Position numbers and translations under genes: made by a program
The notes under the pieces: model-generated
The model's input: only the letters and a program-made list of their open reading frames with translations
What the model was told of the DNA's origin: nothing
Database searches by the model: none
Source of the DNA: Flavobacterium caseinilyticum
Lineage (GTDB): Bacteria; Bacteroidota; Bacteroidia; Flavobacteriales; Flavobacteriaceae
NCBI RefSeq assembly: GCF_004349085.1
Contig: NZ_SMFM01000006.1
Location: 1-64,000 of the forward strand
Reading direction: 5' to 3'
Length of the DNA: 64,000 bases
Shown here: positions 25,877-33,429 of the stretch, piece by piece
Layout: every line of letters starts with the position of its first letter
Position numbering within the stretch: position 1 is the first letter of the stretch

Positions 25877-26322
25877 TGATAAAAATAAATAAACCAGCAA
25901 CCGCTGCAAAAATCTATTTAAAATATAATGGTAGTAGATTGGACTTAATGCAAAAGTATAGTGCTTTTTTAAATTCAAGAATTGAATTTGAAAAGATTTT
26001 TGAAAATGTAAAAGAAACTATAACAATCAAAGTAAAACTTTTTGACAATAAAATTTACTATTTAGGTCTAATTTCTAGAAATATATATACCGAAATCAAT
26101 AATAATTTAGTACAATTTGAAAATGGATTTTTAATGCATAACTCAATATTGTTAAGTAATAATTTGACTTTTATTCAAGGTGTTATAACAATGGATTTGG
26201 AAATTAATGGAGAATTTATAAATGAAAGATATTTATTTAAAGTATTCATAAATGGAACAAATCAAATACATAAATACATACTTGATTCAGAAATTGAATG
26301 TGAAAATTTCGTAAAAGAATAA
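25876..26322 (+). CDS. unknown protein coupled to the glycosylase gene (cassette)
   Basis: 148 aa. Its ATG shares one base with the stop of the glycosylase-like gene (TAATG), so the two are co-translated and move together. The sequence is strand-rich and without signal peptide or membrane helix (IEFEKIFENVKETITIKVKL; FENGFLMHNSILLSNNLTFI; FKVFINGTNQIHKYILDSEI). It may be a beta-sandwich or binding domain. No family recognised. The coupling suggests a partner of the glycosylase. Confidence 0.7.
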   Translation: MIKINKPATAAKIYLKYNGSRLDLMQKYSAFLNSRIEFEKIFENVKETITIKVKLFDNKIYYLGLISRNIYTEINNNLVQFENGFLMHNSILLSNNLTFIQGVITMDLEINGEFINERYLFKVFINGTNQIHKYILDSEIECENFVKE

Positions 26323-26330
26323 AATGCATC

Positions 26331-26388
26331 TGCCAACAGCTAGAGATTCGTTGCGTGCGCAGCACGAACAATGAAACTCCGGTTGAAC
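26331..26388 (+). other. 58-bp attC-like site of module E
   Basis: TGCCAAC left core, GTTGAAC right core. Confidence 0.8.
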
Positions 26389-26506
26389 GTAACCGTTCAC
26401 TGGCAGGAACTATGGAGTTATCGTAAAGTTTTGAGAGAGAATGTCAAGAGGATTTAGTGTACTCTTTTTTTCGAGAAGGATTTTAGGTTTAGTTTCGTGT
26501 TTTCGC

Positions 26507-27004
26507 TCACTTTTGCACACAAGTTCCTTTACTCATAAAATTAGTTTTGACAGGAAACTGTGTTTTGTCTTCCTTTAAAAAACCATCTATAGTTATGGTT
26601 TCGCCATCAATCAAATCAGGATCTTTCAAGAACGAAACAAATAGTTTGAAACTGTTCTTTAATGCGATTGGGTTATTTTTTCTGAAATCGCTAATGCTGT
26701 GATAATTGGGACGAATGTCTTCTAAAAGCCATTGCATTTCAATGTTTATTAAACATTCCTTTTCTAGATCTCGACCACTTCTGATTCCGTTGAGATAACC
26801 ATATAAATAAATCTGTAGAAACACTTTACTATTGAAACTTGGGCGACCTTCGGTCTTGAGCGTTTTTATATCAAAATTGAGCTTAGAGATATAAATATAT
26901 TCGACAAAGTCAACTATAAACCGAACTTGATTGTCCGAGCGTTTTGTGCCATATAAACTTGAAAAACGCATTTGTTGACGGGAAATACCTGTGATAGGTT
27001 GCAT
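26507..27004 (-). pseudogene. IS1182 transposase N-terminal fragment, copy E (open, 165 aa)
   Basis: The only copy with an uninterrupted frame: MQPITGISRQQMRFSSLYGT, then TLKTEGRPSFNSKVFLQIYL, SGRDLEKECLINIEMQWLLE, YHSISDFRKNNPIALKNSFK and DGETITIDGFLKEDKTQFPV. It corresponds to the DUF772 part of the 521-aa transposase at 10788 and stops where the DDE domain should begin. It may still bind the inverted repeat, but it cannot transpose by itself. Confidence 0.75.
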
Positions 27005-27047
27005 TCTTAAAAATACGAAAAATCCTGTTTTTACACCACTATTTTAC

Positions 27048-27055
27048 TATATTTG
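27048..27055 (+). promoter_or_regulatory. TATATTTG promoter-like box, module E
   Basis: Kept although the surrounding bases differ from the other copies; points at the three-gene cassette starting at 27155. Confidence 0.5.
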
Positions 27056-27154
27056 TTTGCCATCAAAGGAAGTTTTTTTACAGACTGACGTTGACAGAAA
27101 CCGAAAAAAAACCAAAGAAAAACTATTTAACCAAAGAAAAATTACTACAAATTA

Positions 27155-28168
27155 ATGGGTAAGAAAAATAAAAAATATCACTCGATAAGAAATAATTACC
27201 AGAAAAAAAGAAGAACAAAAAATTGGATAAAAAACAAGTTAAATAATATACAATTACGTTACGATAATTTGCAAAAACAAATTGAAAACTCGAAAAAAAC
27301 TATTATTAATTATCCTTCTCCACAGAAATTTTCTTTTATCAATAATACTGATGAGGTTCTAACTTATTTTAATGATGTTAGAGACTACATAAAACAAAAA
27401 GAATCAGTAAATTTAGATATTTCAGATATTACAGAATTGACACCCGAAACAATTACGTTATTAATGGCTAAATTAAGTGAGAAAGAAAGTAGGAAAGTTG
27501 TTTTACATGGAAACGCACCAAAAGATCCAATACTTAAAAAAATGTTTGTTGAATCAGGGATTTACAATTTTGTAAATAGCCGAGGCAGAAAACAAGTTTC
27601 CCAAAAAAATAAACTATGGAAACATTCAACAAACAATGAAGTAAGAGGTGAAATGACTGCAGAAGCGATAAAAGCTTGCAAAGAATTGTTTAAACTAAAA
27701 GGAATAAATTACGATACAGATAGTTTGTACAATTTACTTGTTGAAGCAATGTCAAACACAATGAATCATGCTGATGGAAAAATATCAAATTTAGATTGGT
27801 GGTTATACTACTATTTGGATGAAGAAAATAATACTTTAAAATTTAGCTTTATTGATTTAGGTATTGGCATATTTAAAAGTGCAAGTTTTGATACTTATAA
27901 AAATTACATGAAGCATATTTATAAAGGAAATCTTTTATTAGTTAAACCCTTTTTAGAAGGTAAGATAATTTCTTCGAGAAAAACAGATAATGAAATTAGT
28001 GGAAAAGGTGTTCAGCAAATCATCGATTGTGCAAAACTCGATGAATTTAAAAAATTTATCATCATAAGCAATGATGTGAAAATTGATGTTAAATCTCAAG
28101 AAGGTGAGGAATTAAGTGATAACTTTGAGGGTACTTTTATATATTTTGAAATATCAAGTAATAATTAA
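27155..28168 (+). CDS. STAS-like plus GHKL ATPase protein, first gene of a three-gene cassette
   Basis: 337 aa. A very basic N-terminus with a coiled-coil stretch (1-50, KNKKYHSIRNNYQKKRRTKN). Next is a STAS-like segment (about 75-135, VNLDISDITELTPETITLLM). Then comes a GHKL/HATPase domain: N-box LLVEAMSNTMNHA (about 193-205), G1 box FIDLGIGIFK (about 231) and G2 box GKGVQQII (about 283). There is no histidine phosphorylation domain, so this is not a classical sensor kinase; the fold is that of anti-sigma/partner-switch kinases. It lies 3 bases from the DUF4325 gene. The combination suggests a partner-switching or conflict module. Confidence 0.8.
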   Translation: MGKKNKKYHSIRNNYQKKRRTKNWIKNKLNNIQLRYDNLQKQIENSKKTIINYPSPQKFSFINNTDEVLTYFNDVRDYIKQKESVNLDISDITELTPETITLLMAKLSEKESRKVVLHGNAPKDPILKKMFVESGIYNFVNSRGRKQVSQKNKLWKHSTNNEVRGEMTAEAIKACKELFKLKGINYDTDSLYNLLVEAMSNTMNHADGKISNLDWWLYYYLDEENNTLKFSFIDLGIGIFKSASFDTYKNYMKHIYKGNLLLVKPFLEGKIISSRKTDNEISGKGVQQIIDCAKLDEFKKFIIISNDVKIDVKSQEGEELSDNFEGTFIYFEISSNN

Positions 28169-28171
28169 AAA

Positions 28172-28531
28172 ATGGAAATTAAATATAGAATAAATATTGC
28201 AGAAGATTTTTCGGCATATCCAGCTGGGAGATTCCGTTCAGAAGGTGATACTTCAGGTGAAGCATTTTTGTTAGACCACTTGTTAGGTAAACTGATTGTT
28301 TCGATAATTGAGAATTGTCTTTTGGAAATTAACTTAAATGGTATGAATGGATATCCATCATCATTTATTTCAGGTTCTTTCGGTAAAATAACTTTTGAAC
28401 TGGGTAAAATAATGGGTCAAAAGAAAGCTTCTGAATTAGTTAGAAAACATATTATATTAAAATGTGAAGATAGTTCTTCAAGAGCACAAGCAATCGAAGA
28501 TGAAATCAATAATCCAATTTCGAAAAGATAA
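28172..28531 (+). CDS. DUF4325 (STAS-like) protein
   Basis: 119 aa. The family start INIAEDFSAYPAGRFRSEGDTSG plus GEAFLLDHL is followed by a STAS-like core (LEINLNGMNGYPSSFISGSF, then FELGKIMGQKKASELVRKHI) and an acidic tail (CEDSSSRAQAIEDEI). DUF4325 proteins often sit beside GHKL ATPases and resemble anti-sigma antagonists that bind the ATPase. Three-base spacing to the gene before, none to the gene after: one operon in one cassette. Confidence 0.8.
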   Translation: MEIKYRINIAEDFSAYPAGRFRSEGDTSGEAFLLDHLLGKLIVSIIENCLLEINLNGMNGYPSSFISGSFGKITFELGKIMGQKKASELVRKHIILKCEDSSSRAQAIEDEINNPISKR

Positions 28532-29113
28532 ATGAAAAAAATCCCTTGGAAATTTATTGTAATCATCATCGTAATAATTATTATAAGTATAGTAATTGGA
28601 ATTGGAATACAATCAAGATGTAATATTGAAATAGATAATAAAATTCGATATTCTGAAATCCTAAATTGGATAACAACATTATTTATAGGTTTTATGGTTG
28701 GGTTTGTTTTTAAAAATCAATTTGAAAATAATAAAATTGTAAAAGGATATCTTTTAGATGATGTTAATAAAATTTCTCAAGAATTAATAACATTAAAGAA
28801 TTACTGCTTTTCTTTTAAAAGCAATAATTGTTTTAATGAAGAACAGAGAAAAGAAATAAATTCAAAAATGAATTTAATTGATAAAAAAATTAATGTTTTT
28901 AGTGAATTTTTAGAAGAATGTTATAGCAGTGAACATAATGAAATTAAAACTAATCTTGTGAATTCTTATAATAGCTTAAATAAGAAAATCACAGGAGATG
29001 AATTTTATGAAAAAGATGTGTCTAACAAATATTTTGATGATGTGGTTACTGAATCTGCAAAATTTGAAAGTGAATTAAGAAAATTGACTTTAAAAATCAT
29101 AAAATCGTTATAA
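28532..29113 (+). CDS. unknown membrane coiled-coil protein, third gene of the ATPase cassette
   Basis: 193 aa, ATG directly after the DUF4325 stop. Two N-terminal membrane helices (about 6-26 FIVIIIVIIIISIVIGIGI and 43-62 ILNWITTLFIGFMVGFVF) are followed by a long helical cytosolic part (70-193, DDVNKISQELITLKNYCFSF, INSKMNLIDKKINVFSEFLE, KFESELRKLTLKIIKSL). It may be the membrane output or sensor of the ATPase/STAS pair. No family recognised. Confidence 0.75.
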   Translation: MKKIPWKFIVIIIVIIIISIVIGIGIQSRCNIEIDNKIRYSEILNWITTLFIGFMVGFVFKNQFENNKIVKGYLLDDVNKISQELITLKNYCFSFKSNNCFNEEQRKEINSKMNLIDKKINVFSEFLEECYSSEHNEIKTNLVNSYNSLNKKITGDEFYEKDVSNKYFDDVVTESAKFESELRKLTLKIIKSL

Positions 29114-29126
29114 ATAAAACAGCATT

Positions 29127-29184
29127 TGCCAACAGCTAGAATTTCGTTGCGTGCGTAGCACTAACAATTAAGTTGCTGTTGAAT
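29127..29184 (+). other. 58-bp attC-like site of module F
   Basis: TGCCAAC left core, GTTGAAT right core. More diverged inside (GTGCGTAGCACTAACAATTAAG). Confidence 0.7.
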
Positions 29185-29199
29185 GGAACCTATCAATGC

Positions 29200-29505
29200 T
29201 ATGGTAATTATCACGAATATCATCTAGAACCATTGCATTTCTATGTTTCTCAAAGATTCCTTTTCTAGATCTCGAACATTCTTGACCCCGTTGAAATAAC
29301 AATATAAATACATCTTTAGAAATACTTTACTATTAAAACTCGGGCGACCTTCGGTCTTGAGCGTTTTTATGGTAAAATCAAGCTTAGAGATGTCAATAAG
29401 CTCTACAAAGGCATCAATAAAACGTATCTGATTATCGGGACTTATAGTGTCTTCTAAACTAGAAAAACGCATCTGGTGACGGGAAATTCCTATGATATGT
29501 TGCAT
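29200..29505 (-). pseudogene. IS1182 transposase N-terminal fragment, copy F
   Basis: Starts MQHIIGISRHQMRFSSLEDT and reads about 93 residues to RDLEKESLRNIEMQWF before the deletion point. Confidence 0.8.
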
Positions 29506-29548
29506 TCTTAAAAATACGAAAAATCTTCTTTTTATACTAGTATTTTGT

Positions 29549-29556
29549 TATATTTG
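29549..29556 (+). promoter_or_regulatory. TATATTTG promoter-like box, module F
   Basis: Kept in spite of the internal deletion of the module; points at the lgt-like gene starting at 29644. Confidence 0.5.
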
Positions 29557-29643
29557 ATGATGATATTACGAAGGTTTTTTCACAGACTGACGTTAGTGGC
29601 TAGTTTGCCAAAAAACCACAGAAAATAGAAATTAATAAAAAAT

Positions 29644-30486
29644 ATGATTGCATTGTACATAAATTGGGATTTTGACTCTGAAATAATTAACATTCTTGGG
29701 TTTCCATTAAAATATTACGGACTTCTATTTGCTTGTGGTTTACTTTTAAGCACTTATATTCTAAAAGGAATTTATAAAAAAGAAAACTTAAAAGATAACG
29801 CACACGAAGCGTTATTTGTCTATGGATTTATTGGAATTTTTGTTGGGGCAAGACTTGGTCATTGTTTATTTTATGATTTTGAATATTATTCAAAAAATAT
29901 TTTAGAAATATTTTTACCAATAAAAATAAATCAAATTGGAGAAATAAAATTTATTGGTTATAGCGGATTAGCAAGTCACGGAGGAACAATTGGACTTATT
30001 ATTTTACTGTATTTATATTCAAAAAAATACGAAATAAAATACCTTAAAATACTTGATTTAATCGCAATAGTTGCTCCACTTGGAGCGACATTTATTAGAC
30101 TTGCTAATTTAATGAACTCGGAAATGATTGGTAATCCAACTACAATGCCTTGGGCATTTATTTTTAGAAAAGTTGACAATATACCGAGACATCCAGCCCA
30201 ACTTTATGAAGCAATCGCATATTTAATAATTTTTATTATAATTTTTACAGTTTACAAAACTAAAAACATAAAGTTAGGAAATGGATTTTTGTTTGGTTTA
30301 GCAATAACTTTAATTTTTACAATGAGAATTTTAATAGAATATGTAAAAATAAATCAAGTGGAATTTGAAGAAGGAATGAAATTAAATATGGGACAAATTT
30401 TGAGTATTCCATTTATTATAATCGGAATATATTTTATGGGTAAAAATTTAACTAAAAGTGAAACTGAATATAAAACCAGCCACTAA
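29644..30486 (+). CDS. lgt: prolipoprotein diacylglyceryl transferase (cassette-borne)
   Basis: 280 aa, seven or so membrane helices. Lgt transfers diacylglycerol from phosphatidylglycerol to the lipobox Cys of prelipoproteins in the inner membrane. Family motifs: FPLKYYGLLFACG, GFIGIFVGARLGHCLFYD, SGLASHGGTIG, the signature region FIRLANLMNSEMIG, then RHPAQLYEA and MRILIEYVK. Length is typical. lgt is normally a single essential chromosomal gene, so this copy in a mobile cassette is probably an extra paralogue; several cassette neighbours are lipoproteins. The stop overlaps an attC (CACTAAC). Confidence 0.9.
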   Translation: MIALYINWDFDSEIINILGFPLKYYGLLFACGLLLSTYILKGIYKKENLKDNAHEALFVYGFIGIFVGARLGHCLFYDFEYYSKNILEIFLPIKINQIGEIKFIGYSGLASHGGTIGLIILLYLYSKKYEIKYLKILDLIAIVAPLGATFIRLANLMNSEMIGNPTTMPWAFIFRKVDNIPRHPAQLYEAIAYLIIFIIIFTVYKTKNIKLGNGFLFGLAITLIFTMRILIEYVKINQVEFEEGMKLNMGQILSIPFIIIGIYFMGKNLTKSETEYKTSH

Positions 30487-30604
30487 CAGCTGTTTTGATA
30501 TAGCTGGAGTTTAGTGGAATTATCGTCTCGCATCAAGTTTTCATTAAGCCGAAAATTAAACGCTTACGAACTTCCAGCCATCTCAAAGTGGCGAAACGTT
30601 TCAA
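30481..30604 (+). other. attC-like recombination site
   Basis: CACTAACAGCTGTTTTGATA plus TAGCTGGAG pairs with CTTCCAGCCATCTCAAAGTG plus GCGAAACGTT. It is closely related to the site at 13241. The right core is altered (GTTTCAA). Confidence 0.85.
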
Positions 30605-30640
30605 GTAACTGTAACCGAAGACACAACGACAAAAGACAGA

Positions 30641-31351
30641 ATGAAAATAATAACTTGGAATTGTAATATGGCTTTCCGCAAAAAAGCGGAATTTATTCTG
30701 ACAGAAAAGCCAGACATTCTAATTGTGCCTGAGTGCGAAAATCTGGAACGACTTGTATTTGGAATTGGCACAAAACAACCAAATGACATTTTTTGGTATG
30801 GCAACAATCCACATAAAGGAATTGGAGTATTTTCATTTGGCGACTTTAAAATTAAACTTCTCGAAATTCATAACCCTGACTTCAAATACGTTTTGCCATT
30901 ATCTATTTATAATGAAAAAATCAACTTGACAGTTTTTGCAATATGGTCGCAAAAACCTAAGAAATACGATTGCTATACAGAGCAGGTTTGGAACGCTGTT
31001 CATTTTTACAGCAATTTATTAGACAATGACAATGTGATTCTTGCGGGTGACTTTAATAGCAATTCAATTTGGGACAAACCAAAAAGAGTTTACAACCACT
31101 CAAACCTTGTTGACTATTTAAAGGGCAAAAATATTTTTAGTACTTATCATCATTTTCATAACCAAACACAAGGACAGGAAAAAGATAACACGCTTTTTAT
31201 GCACCGAAAAATTGAAAGACCATATCATATTGACTTTTGTTTTGCATCTTCAAATCTTATAGACAAATTAGAAAATGTTGAAGTTGGCAGTTATGAAAAG
31301 TGGACAAAACACAGTGACCATAAACCTTTAACTGTAACACTTGATTTATGA
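30641..31351 (+). CDS. endonuclease/exonuclease/phosphatase (EEP) family protein (cassette)
   Basis: 236 aa without signal peptide. EEP motifs in order: KIITWNCNMAF (Asn7), ILIVPECENLERL (metal-binding Glu), VILAGDFNSNSIWD (Asp/Asn pair), YHIDFCFAS, and KHSDHKPLTVTL (catalytic Asp-His). All key positions are present. The family contains phosphodiesterases acting on DNA, RNA or phospholipids; the substrate cannot be told. One-gene cassette. Confidence 0.85.
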   Translation: MKIITWNCNMAFRKKAEFILTEKPDILIVPECENLERLVFGIGTKQPNDIFWYGNNPHKGIGVFSFGDFKIKLLEIHNPDFKYVLPLSIYNEKINLTVFAIWSQKPKKYDCYTEQVWNAVHFYSNLLDNDNVILAGDFNSNSIWDKPKRVYNHSNLVDYLKGKNIFSTYHHFHNQTQGQEKDNTLFMHRKIERPYHIDFCFASSNLIDKLENVEVGSYEKWTKHSDHKPLTVTLDL

Positions 31352-31370
31352 CAGAAGAAAAACAGCTACT

Positions 31371-31560
31371 TGTAATAGCTACTACAACGGATTTGGGCAA
31401 TAGGCTTAATTTAAAGTTGGTTTTGTATTTGGGATGATTTGCTTCGCCTGTTCGATTACTATGATTCAGCCAAATAAAAATTTATAAAAAATAGATTTAT
31501 TTTTTTGCGAATAATTTAATAACTTTAATTTAGTCCCAAACCCGCTGAGTACTGGAACGT
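31371..31560 (+). other. type 1 attC-like site interrupted by a MITE
   Basis: TGTAATAGCTACTACAACGG plus ATTTGGGC pairs with TTTAGTCCCAAACCCGCTGA plus GTACTGGAACGT. The centre is enlarged by about 60 AT-rich bases compared with 10004. The right core resumes after the MITE as ATGTTGGTGG. Confidence 0.75.
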
Positions 31561-31669
31561 CAGGCTCTAAAAAAACCTCATCAAATTTAGAAAGTATTCG
31601 GAGGGCTACCAAAGAAAAATCTCAAATAGGAGGATCTCAAGAGGTAGATTTTAGTTTTTTCACAGACTG
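31561..31669 (+). mobile_element. MITE type B, 109 bp
   Basis: CAGGCTCTAAAAAAACCTC to GTTTTTTCACAGACTG. The interior (AAAGTATTCGGAGGGCT) matches the copy at 19301. Flanks ACGT and ATGT (one base decayed). Confidence 0.85.
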
Positions 31670-31744
31670 ATGTTGGTGGCAATTTTACCGAAACGACCGT
31701 AACCACAGGATATATACAAACATTAAATAATTTTCAGAACATAA

Positions 31745-32800
31745 ATGAAACAATTTTTTAGACTAACAATACTTGCAACAACAATTCTATTTACAAGTTG
31801 CAATTTATCAGCACAACAAAAAGACAACTATTCAACAAAAATTGACAGTTTACTACAAACTAAAAATCCGAGAGATTTCAACGGAGTAGTTTACATTCAA
31901 CAAAACGGAAAATTGAAATATGGTAAAGCATACGGATTTGCTAATTTAAACAAAAAAATACCTCTAAAAATCGACGACAAATTCTCTACAATGTCGATAG
32001 CAAAACAATTTACGGCTACGCTTATCTTACAAGAAGTTGAAAAAGGAACGATTGATTTGCAGACACCTATTCGTAAATATTTACCCGATTTAAAATATTC
32101 TTGGGCAGACACTGTCACTGTTCATCAATTACTTAACAACACTTCGGGTTTGTACAGCGAAAGCATAGACAAGCCTTTGAAATTTAAATCAGGTACTGCA
32201 TTCAACTACTCAAACGTTGGTTATTATGTGGCTGGAATGGTTTTGGAAAAGCAAAGTGGAAAAAGTTTTGAAACGTTAATAACGTCATTATTTAAGAAAT
32301 GTAAAATGAACAATAGCTATTATCCTAACGGATCCAATAGTATTTTTTTGACTAAAGGACACCTTATAAAAAAAGATGGAACGATAACGCAATTTGAAAA
32401 AATCAGCTTTACACCTGACAAGTATTGGGGAAGTCATTTAATTGTTACCGCATCAGATTTAGCCAAATGGAACGAATGTTTGCATAATGAAAAATTATTA
32501 AAACCAGCTACTTACAAACTGATGACTAATTATTCTATTACCAACAAACATCAACTTTTTAGTGAAAATCCTATTGGTTATGGTTATGGTTTGCGAATTA
32601 ATGATAAAGACGACATCTACGAAATTGGACATACAGGTTTTCATCCAAGCGAAGGATTTACGGCAGTAAATTTATACTACCCTAAAACCAAAACAAGTGT
32701 CATAGTGATGGAAAATCAAGCCCATGAAAACTTTGAAATTGCTTATTATTTCGAGCAGGAAATTAGAAAAATAGTTAAAGAAAGTAAACTTTTGAAATAA
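31745..32800 (+). CDS. serine hydrolase, class C beta-lactamase/transpeptidase-like lipoprotein (cassette)
   Basis: 351 aa. The signal ends in the lipobox LFTSC (Cys19). Active-site motifs of the beta-lactamase-related family are present: SxxK as SIAK (Ser84-Lys87), YxN as YSN (Tyr155), and HTG near residue 282. Members include peptidases, esterases and a few beta-lactamases; resistance should not be assumed. Nothing indicates the substrate. Last clear gene of the cassette array; no attC was found after it. Confidence 0.85.
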   Translation: MKQFFRLTILATTILFTSCNLSAQQKDNYSTKIDSLLQTKNPRDFNGVVYIQQNGKLKYGKAYGFANLNKKIPLKIDDKFSTMSIAKQFTATLILQEVEKGTIDLQTPIRKYLPDLKYSWADTVTVHQLLNNTSGLYSESIDKPLKFKSGTAFNYSNVGYYVAGMVLEKQSGKSFETLITSLFKKCKMNNSYYPNGSNSIFLTKGHLIKKDGTITQFEKISFTPDKYWGSHLIVTASDLAKWNECLHNEKLLKPATYKLMTNYSITNKHQLFSENPIGYGYGLRINDKDDIYEIGHTGFHPSEGFTAVNLYYPKTKTSVIVMENQAHENFEIAYYFEQEIRKIVKESKLLK

Positions 32801-32809
32801 ATCGCTTCA

Positions 32810-32884
32810 ATGAAAAAAGCACTATTGCTGTTTTGCAGTAAAATATCATTTATAGTAAATGCACAAACAAATCACAGGAAATAA
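32810..32884 (+). pseudogene. remnant reading as a signal peptide only
   Basis: ATG-led 24-residue frame MKKALLLFCSKISFIVNAQT plus four residues. It looks like the signal peptide of a lost secreted protein, ten bases after the serine hydrolase stop. Confidence 0.4.
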
Positions 32885-32902
32885 GTAAAAAGTAGTCTAA
32901 CA

Positions 32903-32936
32903 AAGAAAGCTGAGCAAATGCACGGCTTTCTTATTT
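32903..32936 (+). terminator. terminator after the serine hydrolase
   Basis: AAGAAAGC...GCTTTCTT with TTATTTT downstream. Confidence 0.7.
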
Positions 32937-32969
32937 TACATCATTAAGCAAACCCGAAAGGGTGTCTTT

Positions 32970-33240
32970 ATATTTTCTTGGAAACGAAAGCATCAAGAAT
33001 ATTAAACAAGGTCTGTTTTTCTTCATCTGACAGCGTTTCTATAAGTGTCAATTTTTCCATTAAACTTTTATCGTGGGAATGAATGTCTTTTATTTCTTCG
33101 GCAGACGCAAACAGTTCGGCAATCGAGCAACCCATTGCTTTTGCAATTTTTCAATCGTAGAAAATGATGGGTCAGTTTTATTGTTTTCTATAGTACTAAA
33201 TTGTGCTTTATCGATACTTGCCTGCCAAAACAATAAATAG
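32970..33240 (-). pseudogene. broken XRE family regulator
   Basis: In reverse the frame reads ASIDKAQFSTIENNKTDPSF and STIEK. After one missing A in an A-run (near 33150) it continues KIAKAMGCSIAELFASAEEI and KDIHSHDKSLMEKL to the stop. This is the second half of an HTH_3 domain plus a tail. The N-terminal part, including the first helix, is not found. Confidence 0.75.
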
Positions 33241-33318
33241 CAGATGTTTCATTCGATTGTTTTTGATATAGAAATAGAAGACAAGAGATAAACGGGTTAT
33301 TATAATTATATTTCGTAT

Positions 33319-33349
33319 CTATATTGTCAGGTTCAACCTGACAATATAG
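33319..33349. promoter_or_regulatory. operator-like palindrome O1
   Basis: Perfect 15-bp arms CTATATTGTCAGGTT and AACCTGACAATATAG around a single C. Its core TCAGGTT-N-AACCTGA is repeated at 33414. Together they bracket the promoter region of the AbiEi-like gene. Confidence 0.8.
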
Positions 33350-33413
33350 CTATGGTATGTATATCGTGCTAAATAAATGATTGTTGATATTATTATATTT
33401 TGTTTCATTGTAG

Positions 33414-33428
33414 TCAGGTTAAACCTGA
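33414..33428. promoter_or_regulatory. operator-like palindrome O2
   Basis: TCAGGTT-A-AACCTGA, ending one base before the ATG at 33430. Repression at this spot would block translation or transcription start of the antitoxin-like gene itself. Confidence 0.8.
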
Positions 33429-33429
33429 T

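Larger units (their letters stand above)
26382..27087 (+). mobile_element. composite spacer module E (IS1182 remnant)
   Basis: Best preserved copy of the antisense transposase fragment. The terminator stem at 26448-26464 has one mismatch (TACTC). The end is TTTTTTTACAGACTG and the next core ACGTTGACAG. Confidence 0.8.
29178..29589 (+). mobile_element. shortened composite spacer module F (IS1182 remnant)
   Basis: The terminator and the distal part of the transposase fragment are deleted, leaving 412 bp. The right end CACAGACTG and core ACGTTAGTGG are intact. Confidence 0.75.

Noticed and set aside
9415..32800. integron integrase gene
   Set aside because: No tyrosine recombinase (R-H-R-Y pattern) is encoded on either strand; the only recombinase is the IS1182 transposase.
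31745..32800. antibiotic-resistance beta-lactamase
   Set aside because: SxxK, YxN and HTG motifs also fit many esterases and peptidases; a lipoprotein of this type is not evidence of resistance.
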